A stretch of DNA of 64,000 nt from Vespula vulgaris (lineage: Eukaryota; Arthropoda; Insecta; Hymenoptera; Vespidae), in the NCBI RefSeq assembly GCF_905475345.1, contig NC_066586.1, positions 10,604,400 to 10,668,399 on the forward strand, written 5' to 3'. Shown piece after piece: positions 25,085 through 38,383 of this stretch. The notes beneath the pieces were generated by a model. That model did no database searches, was not told the origin of the DNA, and saw only the letters and a program-made list of their open reading frames with translations. A program made the translations under genes and the position numbers. How positions within the stretch are numbered: position 1 is the first letter of the stretch; the number at the start of each line of letters is the position of its first letter.

Positions 25085-28000
25085 AGAAGACCGCCGAGTG
25101 GAAGGGTAGTTTCAACACCGTGGTGAGGGATGACTGAGCGAGTCGGTTAAACGCGCGTCTTCTTTCATAAATTTCGAGGGGGCCCTAGGATAAAGGTTTA
25201 GAATAAATCGTTCGATCTGTTATCCACTCTGACGTCGGTAGATAGCGTTAAACGAAAGTGTCTATGAATAGTTTCTTCATAGAAACGATCTTTCATTTTT
25301 GCGCTCCTAGAAAAAATACATTTTTTGTTTAAATCATATGACAGAACTAAGGAATATTACTAAATGATCAAATAATATATAAACGACATCTTGGTGCTAT
25401 TAATTTTTAAATACTTAGATGTTACGCTATGAAAAGTATTAGTTAGAAGGAAAAAAACTTTTTCGCAACATAAGATTGGAATTATAGTTGTTATGTATGG
25501 ATTATGCATGGAAAAAGAAAGATAAAATAAAGATATATAATATATTTTTATCGTACGTAGCTATCGTGAAAAATGTACCCAATAGCAAGACTGTAGCTTG
25601 CCTTACGTCATCCATTTGCACGTTATAAGGAAAGACACGCGCGAAACTTACTGCGTCGAAGGCGAGTGCAATATGAAAGTAGAGGCGTGGAGAAAAAGAG
25701 AGCTTGGAATGCTCATAAATACGTCCTCGAAGATCGCACAAATCGCTCGTTCGAGGCCAATCTCCTTCGATGTTTTCCTACGAAAGATACGAGAGGGAAC
25801 CCTTCTTCGTCTCGTGAAGAGATACGCGGCAAGATATTTCTATCCATATACATAACACACCGATGTACATACGCGTCCATGTGAGCACGTATAACGTCCA
25901 GTAATATAACACTTGCGATATGGAAAGAAAAAGAGAGAGAGATGAACGGAGACAAGAAGAGGTTGGGAAAAGTGAAGGGACGTAGCTCGAGGGGCAAGAT
26001 GGCTAAAGGAGAGACCAAACCAGCCAGAAAGTCAGTCCAATTTCTCAAACCTGTCCAATCCGCGTCGTATGCAAAATCAATCACGTTCTACCCTTACCAT
26101 CTTTCCCCTCGTTGGCCATCGTTGCCACAGCAGAGAGTGGTCTTGCGATTTTCGGATTTGCAGACGCCTGACTATTTGACTTTTGGAGTAGGAAAATGTT
26201 AGAAAAAAGCGAGTATCGCTATTCCCGTTCCTTTGAACATTCCAATTTCCATAGGTCGATCGAATTCATTCTCGTTAATCGGCTCTCGATGAGTTTTCTA
26301 TAAGGGTGATTTTTAAGGCCGACTACGGTACGCCTCGAAAAAAGTAATTTGTCCTTTGGGACGCGAACTTCAAAGTATTCACGGTACATTTGTCCCACGA
26401 GCAGGCTTACTGTACCACTCTGCGTTCTACTTGTGTCCTTTTCTACTTCCCGTGCTCGCTGATCAGACTTGCTGATTTTTCCCGTCGGAACGTCAGACGT
26501 AACGTTGTCCACCGTTTGCTTCGTGTGTCCACGGTTCTCGTCTGTCAGGATGCACGACGTAGAAAAGGTGAAGAGGGTTTTGGCCAGAAGGGGTGCGAAA
26601 AGTTTAGCATACGCATTTTGTACATTGAAATCCCGACACGCTCGTCCAACTTTAAATTGAAACCCGTCCGCCGCCACCGTCGCCTCCGTCATCGTCGATG
26701 GCTCGATGTTCTTGTTGTTGTCGTGATCGTATCATTTCAAATAGCTTCGCTGGAATTAGTTTCTAGACGAAACAAGATGGGGTCCAACCGAGCGAAAACA
26801 AGAAAAATGAGAAAGTTCCTTTGATACTCGTTCCAAAACGAAAATCAGTTTGGCGAAGAGACGGCGTTTCGAACGATACTAATTGCGATATACTCCACTC
26901 TTTATTTTTTCTTTTTCCTTTTCTTCCGACATCTTTTTCTTTCGGATTTCCATCTCTCTCGCTCTTGCCTTCCTTCCATCGTGCGCGAATCACTTCTCTT
27001 TTAGACTTCGAATTGTAATTAACATTTGGTTCTCCCATTAGTGTAATTAAAGTGCCATTCCATAATCTAGGAGGTAGGCGAAAGAGAAGAGGGGCACCTT
27101 ATCTTTCAGACTTCAGCCTCGGCTTGCGGGGGTCGTTTCAAGCCCCGCCGGGCGTCTCCAGCCCCTTTTCGGTAGAACGACCGTCGGTGGGTGCTTGTAG
27201 TTCCTTCCTTCGGCGATAACTCCTTTCTGGAAAAGGACTTTCCGCGTCGCGAAAGAGAAAAGGAGAAGAGGAAGGAGATAAAAAGAGAGAACGAGGAAGG
27301 AACGGGGAAAGGGAAAAAAAGAACGAGCAGACGATTAAAACGTTTAGAAATCCGATATCGAGCCTTATTTCCTTCGAATACGTCTTACGTATAGGTACCT
27401 ATATGTTGGAGTAAGAAAAATCCTCGTGATCTTTCTCCTTATTCTAGGAGGAGACAAAGGAAGCGCTTGTTCCAGGAATAAACACACGATGTGTACTATA
27501 CTGTATATTATATATAAAATGAAGGTGTCTTTGAAGCAAAACGATAAAGATAAAGGTCGTACGAGGCTTCGAGAGTAGAAAGAAGAGATGACAACGGACT
27601 GCTGGGGCGCTAAAATAAAGAAAAGCAAGGATCGAGAGAGAAAAAGATAGATAGAAAGAAGTGAGCCCGTCGGTTGACATTTTCCGGTGGTTAAGTTAAT
27701 AATGCGCACGGTACACAGAGCAGAGAGCAAGGAGGAGAGCGTCAACGAGGGTGAATCTGCAAAGTGCCATCATAAAGAGGCGCGGATGTGTTTATTCGGG
27801 AATTTGCCTTTTCTCTTCTTCGTCCTCTTTTCTTTCTTCGCCTGGAAGCTGCTAGGAGGGAGTAGATAAGATGTTATCTTATTTTGGAGGACGATCTCGT
27901 TTCTCTCGCGTCTCTCGATTTATATCCTCTCGGTCGTGCTTTGAGGAACGAGGGAAAAAAAAGAAAAAGAAAAGATCAGAGAAGCATAGCTAGGAAAGAT

Positions 28001-31000
28001 GTGTAAAAAGGGGAAAGGTTGGGAAAAAGAGGAAAGATTGAGAAGTTACACAGATAATAGGGGCTGGGTACAGAATCACGAAGCAATTATTTTTATTCCA
28101 GTCCGTGGAAGAGTTTTAAGAACGTCCACTCTCGGTCAGTGGACCAAGGAAGAGTACGAAAGAGCTCGAAGGAAGAATGAGAAGAAGAAGCAAGCGGGAG
28201 CAGAGACGAGGGAAGAAGGATTAGCCTCGTCAAGTGGGAAAGTCCGTGACAAAGACGTTAAAGTGGTTTAAGGGGATGAGATATATCGTCCGAAATCTGG
28301 GGTGAAACGTTCACGTCTCCAGCCTCACGTTGTCCTGTGCCTCGGCTGCGACACTAATGGCATTTTTATTATTTCTCTTCGGAACCCGGCAGAGAAAGAG
28401 AGGTAATGGCCCGTCTCTATGGTTCATTGGACATGTGACAGGATCGACAGCTTCTCACCTTTACTTCTAGTTTGTGCTTCCGCGTCGTTGGCTTTGCCGC
28501 GCGAAGATTCTCGGCCAAACGCGATAAACACCCACCTTGGAGGAACGTCGAATGTCAAGGGAAAATAAAAGGTTGAGTCCGATGAATCTCGACGACTGAA
28601 AACAACGTCGATCGGTTCAATATTTTCCTCTCGGCTGTTATTTTCTCGGAATAATCCGTTCGTAATTTTTCTAAGCATTAATAGTCGTTTAAACGATAGA
28701 CGCCATCACAGCGCAGTGCAATAAGAGGTGGAACAGTTTGGAAGTAGATAAAATGCGTAAAGATAACGTTTCGAAAGGTAGCGTGTTAATAAATAAAGAT
28801 GCGCAAGGTGGATTAACGATAAAAGTCGACCTTTTAGAAACGTTTCGAAAATGTACGCTGGCGTAAGGTCACAAATCATAAGTACCACGAGCTACAACGT
28901 AGCGTACGGTTATCCCACACCTCGCGCGTTCCTATGAAGCCCGTTGGGCTCCGTTAGGTTTTGATGAATGAGCCTCGCATAAAGCTGAAGTATGGTAAAA
29001 GCCGCCAACGTTGCCACCGTTGCCGCGACCACCACCGTAATATTCTATCCCGGGAGCTTTTAGAATCGCTAATGACTAATGGCACCAAAGAAGCACCCTT
29101 CAATGGATGTTGCCCCACGGTTCATGGATTAGCGTTTCGCGTGATTCGAACCTGCGTAGTAGTTAACGTTCTCGACAGCCTTCTCCGAAGAACTAGACTC
29201 TGCATCCTAGAGTTCTCACGCCCGTCGTGTTTCATCCTTGATCATCGAAAAACTTTGTAGGACGCGTTCGCGTCTATTTTTCTTTTCTTTAAAAAACTTA
29301 TTAATGTAGCGTGGAACATGGAGAAAATTTGATCTGCTAGCCCGCCTGTCTTCCTGCCTGCTGACGACGGGCTTTGGCTCACCATTGTTCACGATCCGAG
29401 TGATGACGCGAAGGATGATAGAGAGAAAAAGCGAGAGAAGAGGATGAGAGAAGCAAAAGCAGCAAGAATCGCGGTGGTCCAGAGAGATACTACGTACGAA
29501 TCGTGGAAGCTGGGAGAAAGAGGGAGCCGAAAAGTAGTTTAATATACGGCAATCCCTTTGACTCGGAACTCGCAAACTCACGAACTGACTACCTCTCATT
29601 CGTGAATTCTCTCTCTATCTTTCTCTTTCAACAAGCATTTCTCTCTCATCATCGCATGGCTTCCGATGAAAATTCTCGTCTTTCACCGGCGAGCTGCCTT
29701 TGATGCCAGTCGCCATTCTAATTCCAGGAACCTACAGGAATCAGCTTCTCCTCTTTTCGCGTAAACCTCCGCGACGTATTTTCGAATTGGCCTCGAGTAC
29801 AAGAGATTTTGATTTTTCGCCAAGACGAAAGTAGCCGAAACATTTTCCCGACGTCCATTTATGTTAGAACTCATATCGATCTGTTGGACCTTCTTCGACA
29901 TCAAAGCTAATCGAAATAAGAAGGATGCTAACGAAGGGAGGAGGCTTAAGCAAAAAACGACACGTGTCTCATTTGGCAGATCACACGGCATTCGAAAGAA
30001 AATCTAAAGAACAAAGGACCAGGCTTTCTCACGGAGGCTGGCCGGTCTCTATTAATCCTTTGCTCGCCGCAGCATTGTGGGGAAAGCCAGACTCTACGAG
30101 GGACTTTGTGTAATTGTCTGTCGCGTGATTATACCTGTTTCCCCTCTCTTCTCTTCTCTTTACCACTCTCATTTCTCCATTCGTGTGATCAACCCATTCG
30201 AAAATTATTTTCAGCTTTCGTCTCTTATCTATCTCTTCAGAACTAATGTTTAATTATTTTGTCCGATTATTCGACGATACTAGACTACGATTGAAACTAT
30301 TAATCCGATTAACTTATAGATCAACTATTAAAAGGAAAGAAACAAGCGCGTTGAGTACTCGGGAAAAAATATGTCTGGTAATAAGTAAATCTGTTTACCT
30401 CAGATAATAGTAGTAAATGAGCGATTCTACGCAGAACGAAGCGGTCCAATAAACGACGAATCGTCGAGATTGGAGAAGAAAACGTGGACCCTCCTTCTTT
30501 CCTTCGTTTTTCCGTTTCTTCGTTCGCTTATCAGCCGCTACTATTTCTTACGATCGAATCCCTTGAGATTCCAGTGTGATCGGAAAAATAGACTTTCGCT
30601 GAGCCAGTCATTTATCCTTTTATCGAGTTTCTCCTTTTTATCTCACGATAGTCTACCGAGTAACCAAGCGAGTGTCTACATTTTCTTTTCGTGGACGCTC
30701 GCTTGCTTTAGAAAATATAATGTTCGACAAAAAAAATTCTCAGAAGAACAACGAAAAAACGCTTTTTACCTTACATTAGTTTCTCGACCATCGCGAAGCG
30801 CATTACCCGTCGAAACTTTCCTAACGAGGTTTACCACTAATCATCAAGAAACCATTCGCATTTAATTTGTTTATGCCTCTGGTCACGTTCCACGCCCCTA
30901 ATTCCTCGACCCTGTTCGATTCTCGGTTGCGATTTTCGTACACCCTTTTACCTCGATGATTATCCTCCCAAGCTCTTTCTTTCACGGACATAGTGAAATA

Positions 31001-31237
31001 CAGTAAATTCTATTCTCAAAAAGTGTACCTAATTAACAAAGGCATAGCCACTATTACATTAAATTCAAAAACACTATTCCTCTTTTCCCAACATTTTAAA
31101 GATCGCAAAATTATAGAATTCAAAAAATGTTGCCTAATTATCAACGACGAAACAATTATTCAATTAAATACACAACTAATTCGAATCTCTTCAATCTTAT
31201 TTCTTCGTGTCCGTTTTCCGGATTTCTTGGGAGAATA
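25085..31237. other. Unique DNA, no gene seen
   Basis: Six kilobases without a supported gene. A purine-rich tract lies at 27251-27330. Two overlapping frames of 144 and 157 codons at 26219-26824 lie on opposite strands and have no domain or repeat. They look like chance products of a stop-poor, CpG-rich stretch. Confidence 0.45.
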
Positions 31238-31463
31238 GTGCAGTGGTTTCCTCTTACCTTCTGCACCGCAATGACGATGTTAGCCGATTGTCGCTACGTC
31301 CTGCTGGCAACGCGTACACCCGAATTGTACGTAACTTGAGTCAACCCGGTTTCAAACCCACCACCTCCTGAAAAAATCTCAAAGTAGTGCCGGAAATCGA
31401 AGCCGGGTCCTCCCGAGTGCGATGCTAATCCCGAGCGTTGCTAATCACTACACCACGGAGGCG
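31238..31463 (-). mobile_element. tRNA-derived SINE (tRNA-Val-like head)
   Basis: Read on the minus strand, the element begins GCCTCCGTGGTGTAGTGATT. This closely matches the 5' end of insect tRNA-Val. An A box (31440-31455) and a degenerate B box GCTTCGATTTC (31393-31403, 9 of 11 consensus bases) are about 36 bases apart, as in a Pol III internal promoter. The anticodon arm and T arm are degraded, so it is not a functional tRNA. A unique body follows and ends with a small inverted repeat, GTGCAG...CTGCAC (31238-31266). The 3' end and target-site duplication were not resolved. An old tRNA pseudogene is the alternative, but the long non-tRNA body favours a SINE. Confidence 0.65.
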
Positions 31464-34327
31464 GTCCGGAAATAATTCGAATATATTTTATTAGAAAGAA
31501 GTATCTTTTTGTTTTTTTAAAAAATGAAGTCTTTTTCCATTTCAGAAACGTGTCCCTTAATGTTTACAAGTGTTTTGAGACGTCAAAGGTTGAAGAACGA
31601 CTAACCAGTAGAACACTTGAAGTAACTGTCGCAAAGTCGACGAAAAGAGAATGAGAGTGGTCGGGGTTTAAGTCCGTTTTCTCTTTACTCCGCAGTGGGG
31701 CGTAAACGGCGTAAAAGCGGCACCACCCCTTATCTACATATCAAAAAGGCAATCCAGAGAACTTGCTTATGTAAACGGCGTGGGAGGCCTCGTGTCCCAA
31801 CCAACGATGAAAAGAATTCCGAAATCCGTGCGCTAATAAACCTGCTCTCTGGCACCATGGTCTCCGTCGTCGTCGAGGGAAGCTCTGACGAGGTATTCGT
31901 GGGGTTAAGCTCTTTAAGCCACGGATTAAGCGAGGCGGCACGAGAATTTAAAGTTCTCTCCTTTCTGCCACCAGCAAACGTACGAATCAACCAAGTCGGC
32001 CGAATGATAGAGCTCCGTCGGCATCTGAACATAAGAAGAAGAATCCAAATTCATCGAGAAGTATATATATATATATAAAGAAAATCGAAATTCGTTTGAA
32101 ATACGTTCTCTTATGTTTTACGAGTTTGATGAATATCGATATAATAAAATAAAATAATTAAACCGTTCTTGGTATACTCAAAGATTCTTTCAATAACACA
32201 AATTCTCATAATTCCTCATGTAAAATCTCCTCCTTCAAGGGTATTTTATTTCGGAAACCCGCTCGCCTTTAATTCGAGCATTTGTCAGAGTACACACACG
32301 AACCATTATACGACCGGTTCTCATTAGCATTTAATACCGGGCAAAACTTTGATTTCACCGTGGTCAGAGACCACCACTCGTGCTGATTTCCACCAAATTC
32401 TACCTTACTTTATAAAGCTTCTCTGAAACTGCCTCTCTTCTCTTTCGTTTCTCTTTCTCTCTCTACTCGACCGAAGTCGACATCGGGATACCAATTATTT
32501 CAATTCGAGTACCAAAAGTGCTCAAAAGGCTGGATTTAACAACGATCGGAACTCGTTATCCGCTTAATTGGAAGTCCATTTACGTTTAGCCGATACTATC
32601 GTTGGAACTATGCAACCGATCGTAACGCGAATGTACTTTCGATCACCCGTAAAACGACGAAGCGCAGCAAATGCTTAGAACGTCGATCAGTTAATGACTG
32701 ATATCAGAATACATTGAAAATGATCTACGTTTAAAAAAGAATCTATTTTATCGTTATCACATTTACGATTCTTTAGATAATACGAATAATTAGCGTATCG
32801 ATATGAAAAAAGTTTTCCAATTTAGTTGAGTTAATAAAACAATTTTATGGGCTATATATAGTTTAATTAATTCTGCTGCTTCTACTAAACCGGCGGTTGC
32901 TCGTGAGCCACGAGGCTGATACGCGATTAATCCTGCACGGTCCCGATAAGGCGATACCATGAAACAAAGGGTGGTATAGGTGGTAAAGCAATATCTGCCG
33001 CTACGATGGAAACGAGCCAATTAAGTGGACCCTGCGAAATTGGTTTTTAATTGAACCGATGACATTAATAAGCTCGGTCTTTTGGATGCACGGTCACTAA
33101 CGTTTAATAATAAACTTTTAACTACAAAAAATGTATCGTCTCATATTATGAAATGAAGATACTAAAGTAGATGGCATGTAACATCGAATGTATAGAATGA
33201 TTTCAACAGCCTCGAGTACATTTTTGCGAAATATGTAAATTTATCTCGTGGCCCGTTTTGTGGAAACGATGGTCGACGTTATTCCTACGTACTCTGCCGT
33301 TATTTGCCGAAGTAACAGTTAACTATGAGGTCGAAGCAACCATAGAACTTTATCCTAGTGCGTAAACGTACGTGATGTCGTCGTAATTCTACTTAGCGAG
33401 AGCCGTTTCTACTGGACAATAGGTCTCGCAGATCTACCATCGTTTCGTCACACCCCAAAAGCTCGAAGAACACACAACCCCAGTGCCCTTTCTCCCCATC
33501 TTTCAGGCTACTAGCTAATGTCTTTTCTGTGTTACACTAGTCGTCATCCATCGACTGTGCAGCTGGAAACTCCAGCAAAGACATTATCCTATTTTGTGCA
33601 CATTTGCCTTCTGACACGAAATACGAATAAGTTATGTCACACTTTGAGAATGAAACTTTACTGTACGAGAAATTAATTTAGAAGTGAAAAGGAAAAATAA
33701 TACGAAATCATAGTGAAAAGTAGGAAAATGTGATTGAATTTATGGAATTAAAATGTAAGATAGAGAAATCACTCACTTGGACACGAGTATTTAACTTACT
33801 TCTTAAAAATTACTGTCCAAGTATATATCTAGTCCAAGGTGCTATGTTGGATTACGCAGAAACGTAAGAACCGAGCAATTTGTTGGTATCAGGTGCATAA
33901 GGTGTCTCAAGTTGTAAGCCCCCTTTGGTTTCGGCCGGTGCCAGCAATTAACTCCATTACCACCCTGTAACGTCGCGAAGACGAGTTTCCCCGTGCGCGG
34001 TACGCGCAACTCGTTAAGCCTGCGGGCTTTGGACTTTGGCCCTTTAGAGAGCGCCCGAAGGACCAAGACACAGAGAAAATCAAGTACCGAGTAAAGTAAA
34101 ATAACCTTCGAAGATAGCTCACGGAACATAGATATTCCGAGAGCTCACGAAACATCGATATGCTTAGTCTTCGGTGAACGATGATAAGTAGCTTAAAGCT
34201 TAAACTTTAAAGAGCATAATGCATGCCCTGTAATTTAACAATATTACAAGCTTTCAAGAGAAAGAGACAATACACGTTATAAAGAATAAAAAATGACGCA
34301 ATAATAATTTATAAGATCGATATCACC
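31464..34327. other. Unique DNA, no gene seen
   Basis: Contains frames of 95-127 codons on both strands (31695-32078, 33842-34129) without domain content. The block 33900-34080 is GC-rich and free of repeats, but no exon boundaries are evident. Confidence 0.5.
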
Positions 34328-34351
34328 GAGAGAGAGAGAGAGAGAGAGAGA
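34328..34351. repeat. (GA)n microsatellite
   Basis: About twelve GA units. Confidence 0.95.
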
Positions 34352-35763
34352 TTAGAAGATATCAGTACATGTAGAGAACACAAAGTTAGGCTGGACAATT
34401 TGCGATGAAAAATATAAGCTAAAGGTCGAGTGCTCGGTGTGTGGTGATACATTTCGCGGTAATATCGGCTACGTAGAAGGAGAAGCAGAACACCGGCCAT
34501 CTCGCGATGATAAAGTATGAGCGTGGCTCCCCACGAATACCCGTGCCAACCATACTACATAGGCAAGTTCGTCGGTTCGATTCATATATTCATAGGGAAA
34601 TGGCGAGGCGAAAAGAGAGGTTGGTCTTGGTTGTAGTAGTGGGCAAGCTACTTGGGGGTGTATGCGCTACGATTGCCACCGGTCGCGACCTCGTGCATAC
34701 ATCACGAGCCAGAAAGTGATGGAACGTACCCCCGTGACATTCTGAATATCACCTACCAGCACCGGTGTAAGCATCAAGCTGACTGATCGTCGACTCTCCC
34801 ATGACTTGCCGTGCGCCCAACTTCGACGATGACTACGACGACTTTCCAAACCGCCATCGTCGGTCCGCTTTCCTCGACTCCTCCCGAGTTTTCGGAGGGA
34901 CTGAGTTGTGGATAGTAATTTGTACAACCTCTCGCTGATATATGTTTACCATTAATAATCGAACAAGCAACGGAACGATGCTCTTTATTTTGACGTCTTT
35001 GACTAAGAATAAAGTAAAGTAAGTAAATAAAAAAATTTCTTTACAACGTCGCGCATATTTTTGGGAGAGACCTCAAACATCGTAATAAAATATGCATGTG
35101 AAATTTGGATGGAACTCATTTCGGTCAGACGGTCATTTTCGAGACATTATACGCTCTAGCAAGGCATTAGTGTAACTATGATGGCATCGTAGAATGTGAC
35201 ACTCTCATGCGTACAGAATGAGGAAAGCGATAGAAGAGGGAAAGCTGGGAAACGATAGAGTGTTTACGAGGGTAGTACTCTCGGAAAGATATCTCGCTCG
35301 ATCCTTCATATCCAAGAGGATTATTTTCCACAAAATCGTAAATCCTCCTACGTGTAGCTTCGATAATAGACCTTATCGATTTAATAAGAATTCTCTTTTA
35401 ATGAAAGATCGTTTTCGGGATAAAAAGTTATGGAAGAGATTCGAAGGAGTCTGACTATGAAGAAAAGGGCTTTATCAAACTAGAAGGAGACTCCTGTTGA
35501 AAGAGTGGTCTTCAATGACCAGAAGAGACCACCAGAGTCAAGCTTCTTTCTTGAGAATCGCAAGTGACCATCGGAGAAAGGGTATTCGAGAGGATGCAAG
35601 AAAAGAGGTTACGCAATGGTGGAGAGGAAGAAAGATGGGAAAGGAAGGGACAGATCGAGGCCTAAGCACGTTCTCACCCTTGGCGCTGGTCATGAGGACC
35701 CTCGGAGGGCCTAACGAGCGGCTTTGTCATCTCTGCTCCCTCGCGCTTTCCCTTTCTATAATG
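34352..35763. other. Unique DNA, no gene seen
   Basis: Mixed-composition unique sequence with short frames lacking recognisable content. The 166-codon plus-strand frame starting at 35497 runs into the CT array and has no domain. Confidence 0.5.
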
Positions 35764-35820
35764 CTTTCTCTCTCTCTCTCTATCTCTTTCTCTTCCTCTC
35801 TCTCTCTCTTTCTCTCTCTT
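35764..35820. repeat. (CT)n microsatellite, interrupted
   Basis: CT units broken by TAT, TTT and TTCC, within a larger CT-rich stretch starting near 35735. Confidence 0.95.
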
Positions 35821-38326
35821 AATGATGCCCCCCCAATACCATCAGAACACGTAAATAGGGCCAAGCTCTTCACGACACGAGCATACAGGATGAGGCAGCG
35901 ACGAGTACACGGCCGCTTTCCGCCATTGCGCCCTCAATGCTACGCTCCGTATTCACGCATGTCGGTTTATACGGGGAACATTTTGAATACGTATTAGTAG
36001 ATATTCCGAGATGGGGAAGAAGCTCTTGTATTATCATTACCGACGATTAAGGCGCGTGCCAGCCACAGAGATTTTACTCATATCCTCCAAAGTAATGTTA
36101 ACTGTTCGACTACGTCGTTTTTACGAATTCGTGTTATCTCTAAAATTATGAATACTATTATAAAAGAATGCTAAATAAGAAAAGATATATAAATTTTCCA
36201 TTTGATTCTACCATGAAGATTCTAATAGATTCTTTCCATGGATTCTCGTATCAGAGATTGGTGTGCACGATAAAGGGATAGAGCAGAAAACGAAGTACTT
36301 GTTATCGGAGTGGTTCCTTTATCTCTCTGAATGTATCTTTCTCTAACATTCGTTTTTGTTATATACATTTGAACGTTTTTGAAACTGAATTTATATAACA
36401 ATATAATGTAAAGATATGTCTGTGATGTGAGGTAACAATTTATTCATTGATGTCCTCATTATTGATCCCAGGCTAGAATCAAATAACATTATAAACAATG
36501 AATCGAACACATACTTCACATCTTATATCCCTGTTACAAAAATTTTAAAGCTTTCACGTGTTTTAAGATATTCATGTTTCTAAACAAATCGCTGCTTGAC
36601 TTTATCTCATCCACCGAAATTTACTCTATCGTAATAACTTCTGCTATTATACAAGAAAGAAAGAAATATTTTCTTGTGAAATTCAATATAACGATCGCGT
36701 AATTTTGTTGTCAAATGATGTATTTAAAATGCGTATATGTGTGCGCCCTTCCACGGCATAACAACAATTTTTCAGAGTCATGCCGAATTTTATACGCCAC
36801 GAATTTTCTAAATATTTTCTATCCTCCCTCGAAAACTATTGCAACGATCCTTTTGTTAAGAGAATTCGAAAGGATGTATAACGCAGACGACAACCGGTAG
36901 AACGAAATTTTCACCCCATTTCGCAAGCATGTCACTTCCTGCACGAGTTGGTATCACTCTTTTGAAGAAAAGAGCCTGTAGAAATTTCCCATATATCTGG
37001 ATGCTTGTACGTTACCACAATGGTGCGGCACTATGCATGGTCAGTCGACTGGCAATACTTTGCATGCAAACAAAAAGCGTTACGGCTCTCCGCTTGCTGA
37101 TCGGAGGGACAGTAAATTTTGAAAACTGCCAACGCTAGTTCTCTATTCGTTTCCGACCTTTCCTCTTCTATTCCTTCGTATATTTTCGCTAAGCCGGCAA
37201 CGTCTCTTTCAATTCGACTTTGAAATTCCTTAATGTAAATCGTAATCTCGCGATCTCCCTCGAATTCCTGTCGCAATTAATTTAAAGAACGATCGAAATT
37301 ATCCCAGCAATCATTAATCTATATAATAGGAAATTGCAAGATCGTATTGTCGAACACGTTTCTTGAAAATCACAGCTTTGACTATGACGGGATTACTACA
37401 TAGTTCGGAAGAAAGAAACTCGGGGGAAAAAAAAAACAGATGGATGTGAAATCAAATCAAAGTTCGCCGTAGCTGCTGCGAAAAGAGAAAAAAGAATGGC
37501 GGGGAATGGTATAAGAAAAAACAGGAGAATATAGAAGGAGGCGGAGGAAAACGGCTGCCTGGCTGTTCTCGCCGATCAAATTTCCAGAATGGCTCGAGCT
37601 CCATTAAACAGGTTCTACTTTTGCTCCTGCAGCGAGAGAAGCCGGCTAACCCGTCGCAAAACGCTCAACGAATGCCTTTTCCCCGGTTGGAACGTACTTT
37701 CCCCTTCATTTTTTCTTTTTGTGCTTCGGGAAGTCGATCGTCGATTCTTGATCCCGAGAATCCCTCGAGTTTCGCACGATTGAATTCGATCCTCTGTCTC
37801 CTATTACCCTCCTCTCTATCTCCTTTTGCGATGACACAAACTTCCTAGACGTAGAAATCGGAACGCTGTACTTTTACCGAACAGAACCGATGCAATCCTA
37901 AACGCGTTTTCTCTTCATCTATGATTTCGTTCGTAAGATCACATCAAATCTCTCCTTTCATTCTTTTCTTGTTCGTTAAGGAAAATTAAATAACTAGACT
38001 CGTTATTAAAATTTTCCAAGCGATATTATCGATTTTCTATGTACTTTATCGGTCGTTATCGTATCCCATAACAGGAAGCTCGAGAAAGGAGATAAGCAAA
38101 ATAGAGGCCCCACATCTTTACCTTTGCAAAAGGCTCTGATAACCGGCAAGTATTCCGCTTTCACCCCTGCGAAAGTTTGTCTACTCGCATTACTTTGCGT
38201 TCCGCCATCGCCAGTCTCCTTCGTCTCCTCGGTATCGACAGCTCGTCTCTCTATTTTGCCTCCATATTTCCCCGGTCCAATATCCGCATTGTCTCGTCTA
38301 GTCTACGTCTTCGCACGTGTCTAAAT

Positions 38327-38329
<3 letters not shown>
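35821..38329. other. AT-rich to mixed DNA, no gene seen
   Basis: 36000-36900 is AT-rich. Near 36421 is a ten-base match to the 5' end of an insect microRNA, but no foldback accompanies it. A minus-strand donor-like AAAG|GTAAAG near 38110 has no acceptor partner. Confidence 0.5.
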
Positions 38330-38381
<52 letters not shown>

Positions 38382-38383
38382 TT
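38330..38383. repeat. (CT)n microsatellite
   Basis: About 23 uninterrupted CT units, then CTCACTCTC. Confidence 0.97.

Noticed and set aside
26219..26824. Overlapping 157-codon (minus) and 144-codon (plus) frames without simple repeats
   Set aside because: Both strands are open at once in a stop-poor CpG-rich stretch, and neither peptide shows a domain. Most likely chance.
31390..31463. A functional tRNA-Val gene
   Set aside because: The anticodon and T arms do not pair properly, the B box is degenerate, and a long non-tRNA body follows. A SINE head fits better.
35497..35997. 166-codon plus-strand open frame
   Set aside because: The centre is a CT-array translation, and the flanks show no recognisable motif.
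36421..36441. Ten-base match to the 5' end of insect miR-989
   Set aside because: The remainder of the mature sequence diverges. Neither flank folds back on it to make a precursor-like hairpin.
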